Source: Propionibacterium sp. (GTDB lineage Bacteria; Actinomycetota; Actinomycetes; Propionibacteriales; Propionibacteriaceae). Taken from it: a stretch of 31,342 nucleotides of DNA. A program made the position numbers and the translations under genes. Under the pieces are notes generated by a model. That model was not told the origin of the DNA and did not search any database. It worked only from the letters and a program-made list of their open reading frames with translations. Each line of letters starts with the position of its first letter. Position 1 is the stretch's first letter. The DNA lies in the NCBI GenBank assembly GCA_022837595.1, contig JALHFX010000017.1, positions 1 through 31,342 on the forward strand, in the 5' to 3' direction. This document shows, piece after piece, positions 15,454 to 24,100 of the stretch.

Positions 15454-16923
15454 ATGGAACAGCTGAGCAAGACCCTCGACGCCATCGATAGCTTCGTATG
15501 GGGACCTTTCCTGCTGATTCCGTTACTGCTGGGGACCGGGCTGTGGCTGACGATCAAGCTGAGAGGCATTCAATTCCGTAAACTGGGACCGGCCCTATGG
15601 CTGGCCCTGATCAAGCGCACGGACGACGGCACCGACGACCACAAGCATGGCGATATCTCGCAGTATCAGGCGCTCACCACCGCGCTGGCCGCCACGGTGG
15701 GCACGGGAAATATCGTCGGCGTCGCGACCGCGGTTTCGATCGGCGGGCCGGGGGCGCTGTTCTGGATGTGGGTGACCGGCCTACTGGGCATGGCGAGCAA
15801 ATATGCCGAGGCCTTCATGGCGGTGCGGTTTCGACATCGCGACAACCATGGTGACGTCACCGGTGGTCCCCAGTATTACCTCCAAGATGCGATCAACAAC
15901 CGCTTTGGCGCATTCTTAGCCACCTTCTTCTCGATCGCGACTGCCATCGCGGCCTTTGGTATCGGTAACGGCACACAGGCGAACTCGATTGCGAACAATG
16001 TCGAGAACTCGTTCGGCATTCCGTTGTGGGTAACCGGCATCGTGATGGTGCTCATCACCTTGGCTGTGCTGATCGGCGGTATTCAGTCCATTGGCAAGGT
16101 AACCGCGGGTCTGGTGCCGATCATGATCGTCATCTATGTGGTCTCCGCTCTCGTACTTCTGGCCATGAACGTCACCGCGATCCCCGCGGCCTTCGTCTCG
16201 GTCTTCAGTTCGGCGTTCACCGGACACGCCGCAGTCGGCGGATTCACCGGCAGCGTCTTCATAATCGTCTTACAGATGGGCACTGCACGCGGCATCTTTT
16301 CCAACGAGTCGGGTATGGGCTCGGCGGCAATCGCGGCTGCCGCGGCGAAGACCACGCATCCCACCCGCCAAGGACTGGTGTCGATGACCCAGACCTTCAT
16401 CGACACCATGATCGTCGTCACGATGACCGGCCTGGTGCTGGTCGTGACCGGCGCCTGGGAAGAAGGGCGAAATGCTGCTGCGACGATGACATCGAACGCG
16501 TTCGACATCGGGTTGGGCGTCAGCTGGGGTCACTACATCGTGACGATCTCGCTGGTGCTCTTTGCCTATTCCACCATCTTGGGCTGGTGCTATTACGGCG
16601 AACGCAATATCGAGAAGCTTCTGGGGCACAGCTGGGTGATGGCCTACCGGGTGGTCTTCTCGCTGGCAGTCTTCGTCGGATGCACCGTCGAACTCGGTAT
16701 CGTGTGGACCTTCAGCGATATCGCCAACGGTCTGATGGCGTTGCCGAACCTGATCGGCTTATTGATCTGCAGCGGCCTGATCGCGCGCGAAACCAAATAC
16801 TATCTCGATCACGATCCGCACCTGCGGGCCAACAAAGCCGAAGTGGACCGGTTCATGGCAGGCCGTCCGGGTGCGATCGATGCGCACTGGAACCGTATCA
16901 AGGACACCGCGATTCACCGCTAG
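15454..16923 (+). CDS. Sodium:alanine (AGCS) symporter
   Basis: This 489-residue membrane protein is an alanine or glycine:cation symporter of the AGCS family and imports small neutral amino acids with sodium or protons. The N-terminus (SFVWGPFLLIPLLLGTGLWL) is the usual first helix. The conserved block ALAATVGTGNIVGVA is at 77-91, and the AGCS signature begins GGPGALFWMWVTGLLGMASK at 97. A later conserved block, FSNESGMGSAAIAAAAAKT, is also present. The ATG has GGAG 7 nt upstream. The last nine codons and the stop lie inside a 75-bp direct repeat whose second copy is 856 bp downstream, so the gene end was involved in a rearrangement but is intact. It is monocistronic and was originally tail-to-tail with the potassium channel gene. 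Confidence 0.95.
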   Translation: MEQLSKTLDAIDSFVWGPFLLIPLLLGTGLWLTIKLRGIQFRKLGPALWLALIKRTDDGTDDHKHGDISQYQALTTALAATVGTGNIVGVATAVSIGGPGALFWMWVTGLLGMASKYAEAFMAVRFRHRDNHGDVTGGPQYYLQDAINNRFGAFLATFFSIATAIAAFGIGNGTQANSIANNVENSFGIPLWVTGIVMVLITLAVLIGGIQSIGKVTAGLVPIMIVIYVVSALVLLAMNVTAIPAAFVSVFSSAFTGHAAVGGFTGSVFIIVLQMGTARGIFSNESGMGSAAIAAAAAKTTHPTRQGLVSMTQTFIDTMIVVTMTGLVLVVTGAWEEGRNAAATMTSNAFDIGLGVSWGHYIVTISLVLFAYSTILGWCYYGERNIEKLLGHSWVMAYRVVFSLAVFVGCTVELGIVWTFSDIANGLMALPNLIGLLICSGLIARETKYYLDHDPHLRANKAEVDRFMAGRPGAIDAHWNRIKDTAIHR

Positions 16924-16969
16924 GCGCCCGTGGTCATTTGGTCGCTAGATCTTCCGCACTCACTTGCGT
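16895..16969. repeat. 75-bp direct repeat, copy 1
   Basis: This copy covers the last nine codons and stop of the symporter gene, 36 bp of intergenic DNA, and a sequence equal to the last codons and stop of the potassium channel gene on the other strand (stop equivalent at 16960-16962). It matches 17751-17825 at 74 of 75 positions; the difference is G at 16956 versus A at 17812. Confidence 0.95.
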
Positions 16970-17750
16970 CCTGAGTTCCACACTTCGGTCGAGGGTACAA
17001 GTGTTTGTGCTTGTCACGGGTTCGGGGAGGGACGTTTTGGGGCACTAACCGGACGGCTCGATCCGACGTATGAGTCCCTTTCCTGCGGGAAGTAAGGATC
17101 CGGTCGGGAGCGGCCGCGGTCCAGATAATGGAGAAATGACACGGCCAGCGCCACATTGTGGAGCATCACGGCTCGGCTCACAGCGAGGCTGAACCTGCAG
17201 CCCTCGTGGAGATTGCATGCGGACGCCGAACCAGTGCCAGAATCGCCCCGATCTTTGGGTGGGATCGGGCAAGGGCGCTGACGGGGCCGGTGCCTGGCTC
17301 AACGATCGGCGTCGTGCCCGCTTGGCCGATGTGATGAAGGCGTCATCGAACCGGCTCGGATTCACCGTGATCAATGATGCGGCACGCGCCCGATGGGCTA
17401 ACTGCGCCAACGTCGACGAGGTTCTCGACCTGGAGGGGCACGAACGCTGCGGAAGCCACAGACGCGACCGATTCAGCACAACGTGGCAGCAACGACCCTG
17501 ATGAGCATGCTCATCGCGCTGGTAGCACTTCAGCTCATCAGAAGGCCGGCAGCAGGCGCCGAGGCGGTCAGCAAGAAACAGGGTTGCTCGCACCCCAACA
17601 CCCGTGAGTGGTCCCCAGATCGCTTTACAGGCCCAGTTTTGTCGGCGAACAGGCATCTGGGGACCACTCACGGGTGTTGGCCGGGTTTGCCCCGGTGCGA
17701 TCCATCGTCGGGCGTCCTTACGGCCGGGGCACTAACGTTGCGGAACTCGG
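16970..17750. mobile_element. Inserted segment between 75-bp direct repeats; no recognisable gene
   Basis: These 781 bp sit between the two copies of a 75-bp repeat that spans the original junction of two convergent genes. I find no transposase, integrase or other recognisable product in it; the reading frames on both strands look spurious. The only strong structure is the 26-bp inverted repeat at 17595-17680. A short repeat GGGGCACTAAC occurs near both ends (17039 and 17726). It may be the remnant of an integrated element or of a plasmid crossover. Calling it mobile is inference from the flanking repeats. Confidence 0.45.
17595..17680. repeat. 26-bp perfect inverted repeat with 34-nt loop
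   Basis: The left arm at 17595-17620 and right arm at 17655-17680 are exact reverse complements and share the core GAGTGGTCCCCAGAT. The 34-nt loop holds no gene. It could be the ends of a tiny mobile repeat, a REP-like element or a strong RNA hairpin. It lies inside the segment flanked by the 75-bp direct repeats. Confidence 0.85.
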
Positions 17751-17825
17751 GTATCAAGGACACCGCGATTCACCGCTAGGCGCCCGTGGTCATTTGGTCG
17801 CTAGATCTTCCACACTCACTTGCGT
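17751..17825. repeat. 75-bp direct repeat, copy 2
   Basis: This copy overlaps the last three codons (including the stop at 17816-17818) of the potassium channel gene and carries a detached copy of the symporter's last codons, IKDTAIHR plus stop, at its left end. One substitution separates it from 16895-16969. Confidence 0.95.
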
Positions 17826-19684
17826 GGGGGCTTCTTCCGTCCCTTCACCTTCTGCCCGTTCGCGGCGCTGTATTCGGGGCCGCCGGTAGGCACAGAGACA
17901 CTCCGCTGAAGAGTTGGCCGGGATTCATCTGCGATCGACAGTGGGACGATCTCCCGCGGGCGGTTGCGCGTGAGCCAGCGCCATACCGTTCCGCCGCCTG
18001 GCTCCTGCCCGGTCAAGATGTAGTTCGCGGTCACAGGATCGTGCAGCGTAATCTCCAGCGACCGTTTGGCTTTCGGCGAGCCAGCGAGCAGGATGCGGTC
18101 GTCAGCGCACAATACGAAGTCATCGGCAGGCAGCTGGATTAGCCTATTCGCCCGTCGCACCAGCAGCACCATCATCGAAAGTCGGGATCCCCGATCGATC
18201 GGGTTTGCACATAGATGGGCGACGGTGACCTCCCCACCGATCTCGATCACTGGCGTGAGCGCTGGCGCCCGGGTCATGGAGATCGCCAGATCCCAGATCT
18301 CGGGGTAACGCCCCGGATCGAGTTCAGCCAGTCTCTTGTAGATCTGGACGCATTCTGCCTCGTTGTGCTGCGGGATCAATCTCAGGAAGCGATTGAGTAG
18401 CGGCGTCGTGATGCGTGCCAAGAACTCGCGAGCGACGATCTGGCTGGGCACCATCAGAAGACTCGTATCGAACGCCTCGACCAACGGCGTATTCTTCATC
18501 ACATTCTGGCGCACCACGACGTAAAGATCGTGTTTGAGTGCGCGCGCGGTCACCGCTATCGACAGATTCTTTGGGTCCGAGGCGTTTCCCACGACCAAGC
18601 CCACGGCGTGGCTGATACCGGCGGATAGGAGGTCTTCCGAATTGGTTCCGGAGCCCTTGATATCGACTCCTGGTTCGCCGAAGTGTCGTTCGTCGATGAC
18701 CGCTAGGCTCATGCCCACCGCACGTAATTCTTCGGCCATCATGCGCCCGAAGCGTCCGTAACCACACAGGATCCAATGTCCTTTCGGCGGCGACTCCACC
18801 GGAACGATCGGTTGTCCCGGCAACCCTGTGATCAGATTGCGTAACCGATAGCGTTCGGGCGAAGTAATTGCCGATGCCAAAGACTCTGCGAATTGCTCGA
18901 ACGGATTGATCACGATGTCGCCGCCGAAGACTCCGATGTGGGTTTCGGTTTCGATATCGCGAATACGCGCAAGCACCGGAACCCTTGGGGCCAGCAGTCG
19001 AACTCCGACCGCGATTGCCTGATTGGTTGCATCGTCATCAGTGAGGGCGACGACGCCTTTGCAATTCGGGTTCGTTAACCCAGCCTGCGCGAGGATCACC
19101 GGATCCTTCGCGTCCGCCTGAACTGTGGGCGGGTCGACGCCGAACTCGTCCATTCGCAGTTCTTGCAAACGGCTGGCATTCAGCTCAATGGCCACGAAGC
19201 GCAGTCCCAGATGATCGAGACCATGACAGACCATGCGTCCGGTCTCACCGATACCGCAGACGATGTAGAAGGGTGCTCGAATCTGATTGACCAGCCGAGT
19301 GAATCGGGCTAGCTTGGCCGCATTCTGAAAGCCTTTATCCTGCAATAGCGCGATCAAATTGACCAGCGAGTACGACCAGGCAGCGACCGTGATATAGATC
19401 GTCAGCGTCATCCACATACGCTGCATCACGTTATAGGGATTCGGAATTTCGCCAAAACCGATTGTCGTCGATGTGTAGCTGACTACGTAGAACGCATCGA
19501 AAAGCGAGATCGGTTCGCTAATCTGGCCGGTTACCGGGTCGGTGCCCGGGATCATCGCCAAGCCTGAAACGCAGACGGTGTAGGCGCCGATGAGTAGCAA
19601 CAATGGGAATCTCATCCGGCGTAGGATGAGATAGAAGACATCGCTCACAACGGTCTGCCGCTGGCTGGTGATCCTTCGCCGCAT
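17816..19684 (-). CDS. Two-RCK potassium channel (TrkA-N domain ion channel)
   Basis: This 622-residue protein is a potassium channel subunit with a large cytoplasmic gating part. A first helix lies at about 27-45. The pore loop with selectivity filter TIGFG is at 74-78 (in STTIGFGEIPNP) and the second helix is at about 90-114. Two RCK/TrkA-N nucleotide-binding domains follow, with the dinucleotide turns GIGETG at 144-149 and GYGRFGR at 308-314, and then a probable TrkA-C-like domain at about 480-560. Tandem RCKs on one pore polypeptide resemble BK-type or CASTOR-like channels, in which a tetramer carries eight RCK domains. Glu79 directly after the filter replaces the usual aspartate. The gene follows a small membrane protein gene by 12 bp, so they form an operon. 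The 3' end lies in the 75-bp repeat; the ORF is intact. Confidence 0.92.
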   Translation of the reverse strand: MRRRITSQRQTVVSDVFYLILRRMRFPLLLLIGAYTVCVSGLAMIPGTDPVTGQISEPISLFDAFYVVSYTSTTIGFGEIPNPYNVMQRMWMTLTIYITVAAWSYSLVNLIALLQDKGFQNAAKLARFTRLVNQIRAPFYIVCGIGETGRMVCHGLDHLGLRFVAIELNASRLQELRMDEFGVDPPTVQADAKDPVILAQAGLTNPNCKGVVALTDDDATNQAIAVGVRLLAPRVPVLARIRDIETETHIGVFGGDIVINPFEQFAESLASAITSPERYRLRNLITGLPGQPIVPVESPPKGHWILCGYGRFGRMMAEELRAVGMSLAVIDERHFGEPGVDIKGSGTNSEDLLSAGISHAVGLVVGNASDPKNLSIAVTARALKHDLYVVVRQNVMKNTPLVEAFDTSLLMVPSQIVAREFLARITTPLLNRFLRLIPQHNEAECVQIYKRLAELDPGRYPEIWDLAISMTRAPALTPVIEIGGEVTVAHLCANPIDRGSRLSMMVLLVRRANRLIQLPADDFVLCADDRILLAGSPKAKRSLEITLHDPVTANYILTGQEPGGGTVWRWLTRNRPREIVPLSIADESRPTLQRSVSVPTGGPEYSAANGQKVKGRKKPPRK

Positions 19685-19696
19685 GTCTACCCGCGA

Positions 19697-20077
19697 TCAG
19701 CGCCGCACTTGAACGATCTCGCTGACCATCAAGACCACCGAGAGAATATTGGCCAGCAGGGCGCCTCCTGACAGTGAGACGACCACCGATACATTGCCGG
19801 GAGTAAAACCTCCGGACATCTGACTGGCCAAGATCCAGACGGCAGCAGCCACCATCAGTTCTAGATCAGCGACCAGGCTGGTCGCCAGGTGAAGGGCACC
19901 CAACTGAGTGCGGTCTCCGAGCTTCAACACCGTAGCGACCACGCTGACGACCAGGGCCGCAGCCAGTTGGATGCCATTGTGGTCCGCCGCCTTGTCGATC
20001 TCACCGATGAAAAAGCCGAAGTTCAACGTCAAAGCGAGGGTGATGAAGAAGCCGAAGATGACTTTCTCCAGGTTCAT
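19697..20077 (-). CDS. Small four-helix membrane protein, potassium channel partner (DUF6394-like)
   Basis: This 126-residue protein is almost entirely hydrophobic, with about four helices. It starts MNLEKVIFGFFITLALTLNF and has short loops such as GEIDKAADHN and KLGDRTQ. From memory it resembles DUF6394, small membrane proteins often encoded beside RCK-domain potassium channels; I could not check this. It is translated just before the channel gene with only 12 bp between stop and start, so the two products are probably made together. A role as an accessory subunit of the channel is inference from the gene pair. The upstream 145-bp gap is divergent to the gene at 20241. Confidence 0.75.
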   Translation of the reverse strand: MNLEKVIFGFFITLALTLNFGFFIGEIDKAADHNGIQLAAALVVSVVATVLKLGDRTQLGALHLATSLVADLELMVAAAVWILASQMSGGFTPGNVSVVVSLSGGALLANILSVVLMVSEIVQVRR

Positions 20078-20240
20078 GCGGACTCCAAGCTAGGCCGATA
20101 CAGACAGGTCAAGCGTAGGCCCGCAACTGGCTCTTGTCTCGCCCTATCATCGCCTCACAACGACTTCTTCGTGTGACACCTACACGCCCGAAGACCCCCG
20201 AGCCGCGACGCGAGTTTGCTGTGTGGTCGATCCTGGAGGT

Positions 20241-20894
20241 ATGACTGAATCGCTGGCCCGGTCGGAGCGCCGGGAGTTATGTGAGTTGATGTTGACTCTG
20301 GGTCCGGACGCGCCAACTCTATGCACGGGCTGGACCGCACATCATCTGGCTGCGCATCTGCGAATGCGCGAGTCCGATCCGATCGGCGCGGTAGGCATCG
20401 TCATCCCCTTCGGGAAGACCGCAGACAAGCACATGCACGAGTTGATGACCAAGATGAGCTTCGACGAGTTGGTTGGTTTGGTGGCCGCGGGACCCGGCAG
20501 GCTGAACCCGTTACGGATGCCATTGATCGATTCGAAGATGAACACCGCCGAGTTTTTCGTCCACCATGAAGACCTGCGCCGTGGCGGCCCTTACCCGGTC
20601 GGCCCACGGGTCTTGTCGCCCGCTGCTGATCAGGAGATCTGGGAGACCGCGATCGCCCTCGCGAAGCTCCGGTTGCGCAAGGTGAAGCTGGGCATCATCT
20701 TGCAGCGGGTCCGTGATGGTCAGGTCAGCGACGAGCAGGTCGTGGTCGCCACCGGACCTTCCCCGGTCACAGTGACCGGCGAGCCGGGTGAGTTACTGCT
20801 CTGGCTATTCGGTCGGGAGTCGGCCGCGCAAGTCCACCTGAGCGGCCCGGCCGAGGCACTCGCGAGGATTCGCTCGATATCGCTATCAGCGTGA
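20241..20894 (+). CDS. TIGR03085-family protein (maleylpyruvate isomerase/DinB-like)
   Basis: This 217-residue protein begins MTESLARSERRELCELMLTL, then GPDAPTLCTGWTAHHLAAHL, which is the typical start of TIGR03085 proteins in actinobacteria. The family has a DinB/maleylpyruvate isomerase N-terminal four-helix bundle that can bind a metal through histidines (His in AAHL and in FFVHHEDLRR). Some relatives use mycothiol as cofactor, but the reaction of this subgroup is not known. I chose the ATG at 20241 by family alignment. A GTG at 20223 in frame is also possible, because GGAGG lies only 1 nt before the ATG. A C-terminal SCP2-like domain covers about 150-217 (VTVTGEPGELLLWLFGRES). The gene stands alone before the PPi-PEPCK gene. 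Confidence 0.88.
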   Translation: MTESLARSERRELCELMLTLGPDAPTLCTGWTAHHLAAHLRMRESDPIGAVGIVIPFGKTADKHMHELMTKMSFDELVGLVAAGPGRLNPLRMPLIDSKMNTAEFFVHHEDLRRGGPYPVGPRVLSPAADQEIWETAIALAKLRLRKVKLGIILQRVRDGQVSDEQVVVATGPSPVTVTGEPGELLLWLFGRESAAQVHLSGPAEALARIRSISLSA

Positions 20895-21020
20895 AGCTTT
20901 GCGAACCCAGTGCTTTCTTCGAGTGACGCTGCGCAAGGAACCTGATCGTCCCCGAATTGTCACGAGATATGTGCGTTACGTCGACCTTGTATGACGTCGG
21001 CACGTGATCAGGCATCCAGT

Positions 21021-21071
21021 CGAGGTGATCAGCTTTCCAGACCACCTCGTGGCAACAATGTGGCAACAAAC
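21021..21071. promoter_or_regulatory. Inverted and direct repeats upstream of the PPi-PEPCK gene
   Basis: A 7-bp inverted repeat CGAGGTG (21021-21027) / CACCTCG (21043-21049) is followed directly by two tandem copies of TGGCAACAA (21050-21058 and 21061-21069). It lies about 70-120 bp before the start codon and could be a regulatory site or a leader hairpin. Arms this short also arise by chance. Confidence 0.3.
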
Positions 21072-21138
21072 ACCGTTCGGCTGAGTGATGTTCGTCTTGC
21101 GTGTTCCCACGGGGTGGCCCATCTGGAAAGATAACGAT

Positions 21139-24100
21139 ATGTCTGCCGATAACTTGAACGCCGCCATCAATCTGCGGCTGGCTCTACTGGAGCTGCCCCG
21201 CGCAGAAGCCGAAGATGGTGAAATCGAACTAGTCGAACCACTCCTGGCCCGCCAGCGCGAGCTCTCGCGCAGGCTCGCCGATCGGCTCTGCCCGGTCGAT
21301 CAGCGAATTCAGGATTTCCTCGACGACTACCTCGCTGACGTCGATGTCAAGCCCAGTCTGCCCAAGCAGACTCTCATCCTTGACCAGGCCGGCCTCGCAC
21401 GCGGCCTCAGCCTGCCTGCCGACGGCGACGAATTCCACTCGCCACTGCTGTCCAGCTATCGGCTGAGCAACGGCGTGCTGCACAACCCGGCCAACGACCG
21501 CCGCACCACCGCCGGTGTCTTCCATATCGCTGAAGGCGGCCTGCCGATCCCCGACGACAAGATCATCGTCCGTAAGGACGTCTTCGCCAAGCTGCTGGAC
21601 TTTGCGATGCGTCCTCCACGAGAAGACCTGATCCTGCCGTACACCTCTAACCAGCCGACACCGGCGGCCTGCTTCGTCTCACTGCTGATGCGTCCGCTCG
21701 TGGTTCCCGCGGTCCCCGGACGCGGCGGCGCCAAGACCATGGAAACCCGCTTCATCGTCCCAGGTGGGCTGGTCTGCAATCTGGACTTCGTCGAAGGCAT
21801 TTTTGGTAACGCGGGCGATCCGCAGCTACCACAAAACGATGCGGCTCTTGATCCGGTCACATGGTCGGGGCACACCGGCTGCGTCATTTTGGCGCCACAT
21901 CTGACCAAGATCACCAAGAAGAGTCTCGGCATGCCGCGTTGGGACTACGCCTCCGAACGCGAGCGTCGCGATGGCCAATGCTGGAAAGACGAGGACGAGC
22001 TCTACAACGGCGGCCAGGCGTTCAAGGCCTGCGCCCGTGACGAGCGCGGCGTCATCGTCACGGTGATCGCCGATAACTATTTCGGCTATTGCAAGAAAGA
22101 AGTCAAGACCCAACTCTCCTATGCCGCCAACCTGCTCGGCTGCGCCGAAGAGGAGCACGCCGGGGGTGCGCGAGTCTACCCCGCCTACAACCTGGGCTCG
22201 GAGTTTCACGACTCCTATACCCCGGCCGACTACACACTGGAAGACGTATTGGCGCGCGATCCTGACCGCTTCGAGTTGCAGCCTGAGGGCCACGCCTTGG
22301 ACCGCGCTCAGCCGCACATCGTGCTGGTGCCGGGTGGCGCCGACTACTCGATGCATGACCAGACCATCATCTGGACCAATGCGGACGGCAGCAAGCAGAC
22401 CATCAAGCTTCTCACCGGCAAGGTCTACGTCACCCCGAACGGTTACCGGGTCTACGCGAAGCACCGCGAGATGGACCACACCCAGTGGCATCTGATCGGG
22501 GTTTCTCCCATCTCTACCGACTGTCACAAGCCTGCGACGGTATCGGGCGGCGGCAAGTCCGAGATCAGCAAGTCGATCGCGGACGCCTTCGTCTTCGGTA
22601 ACGCCTATTCGGCTGACTTCGACGCCGATATCCTGGCTGTCCAAGAGCTGTTGGACACCGACTTCGCCGATCGCTTCCTCGACAGCGAGCGCAACGGCAA
22701 GGATCATCGTCCGGTCCTCTCGCAAGAGCGCTCCCTCGGTTCGGTCATCAAACTGCTCACTCCGCGCAGCGAATACACGGCCGAGTACAACGACTTCCTG
22801 CGTGCGCTCCCGGCACATGTCAAAGAGTTGTTGTTCACCGTCAAGCGCTATTACAAGCCTGAATGGGGCGATGACTGGCGCAGCCATTTCAGCGTTGGCA
22901 TCATGAACGGTCGCCTGGGCAATGCGGTTCGTCTGGAAGGCGAGAAGATTCTGGTCAACCAACTTCGCGTCGGCTTCCAGCCCGACGGCAGCTGGCGGTT
23001 GTTCAGCCTGCGTCCGGACTTCAGCCCAGCGATCAAGGTGCAGACCGAAGACGACATCACCGCATCCACAGTGTGCGCCCCATTCGAGAAGGCCCCGGCC
23101 GGCTTCGGCAACCAGGGTGGGCTCCCCCGCAAGTATGTGATGAACTGCGAGCAACTGCTCTTCCAGCGCCCGGATGACGCTATCCACCGCGGCTACGACA
23201 AGCAGGCAGAGCGTGATCTGTCGGCCGAGGGCACGTTCATCTCGAACTTCGAGCCGCTGACCCATGCCGACGCACGCGAGCTGATGACCAACGCTCAGGC
23301 CTTCAGCGAGTACACCGAGCCGATGCAGGATCTGATCCGCCGGGTCGCCGAGATGGCTGACGACGAATCGCCGCTGTTCTGGATCGCCTCGGACCAGCCA
23401 CGTCTGGTCAACGGCAAACCTTCGAAGAACCCGCGCTATCTGCAACGCCGCCCCGATGTGTCGAACCCCAAGGCGACCGCGGCCGCTGATCTCGCGTCGA
23501 AGCTGGTCCGCAAGCTGTCAAGCTCGGCGTTCGCCCCACTCTCGGTCGATGTGGTAGCGGCCGGCCGCCGCAATAACCCGAAGGAGAAGGGTGTGCCGCC
23601 GCTGAGCGTGTACAACCCGCTCCACTTCATGGAACTACCGGAACTTTTCATGGAGTTCATCTCCTCGATGACCGGGAAGTCTCCTTCGACCACTGGCGCC
23701 GGCAGTGAGGGCGCGCTCACCAAAGGCCCGTTCAATGCACTGCCGCCGATTGTCGATCTGAACGCGAACTTCTTGGCCTATGCGCTGACCGGCTACGACG
23801 GTTGGCTGACCTCTGCTGGATATATCGGCCCGAAGGTGCGTGTCGATCACGACATCTCGATGCTGGTGCCCGAACTATTCAGCCGGATGTGGCCCGATGA
23901 GCGCCGGGCGTCCAATCTGATCGCCGATGGTTATCTCGAGAGAATCAACGACTTCGAGTTCGACGGCAAGCCCGTCTTGGCCTCGCGGCTGGGTTACCGG
24001 ATGAACGAACGGTTCGCGACGACCTTCTTCGGACGCATCTTCTTGCATCCGGATGTGGTCTTCACCGACGACATGCTGCGCCCCGAGGAGCAGGATCTAG

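Noticed and set aside
16026..17048. 340-codon plus-strand frame over the symporter gene
   Set aside because: It is a shifted frame of the symporter gene, very rich in Arg, His and Gly, with no membrane pattern or motif.
17045..17671. 208-codon minus frame and 94- and 98-codon plus frames within the inserted segment
   Set aside because: None shows a recognisable domain or good ribosome binding site, and the frames overlap the 26-bp inverted repeat. The plus frame ending at 17779 ends in IKDTAIHR only because it runs into the copied symporter end.
20895..21138. Possible tRNA or riboswitch before the PPi-PEPCK gene
   Set aside because: I could not fold a cloverleaf or match a known riboswitch core; only a 7-bp inverted repeat and a short tandem repeat are visible.
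21826..23445. 539-codon open frame on the minus strand inside the PPi-PEPCK gene
   Set aside because: It is antisense to a well-supported gene in high-GC DNA, where long shadow frames are common. Its protein has no recognisable motif.
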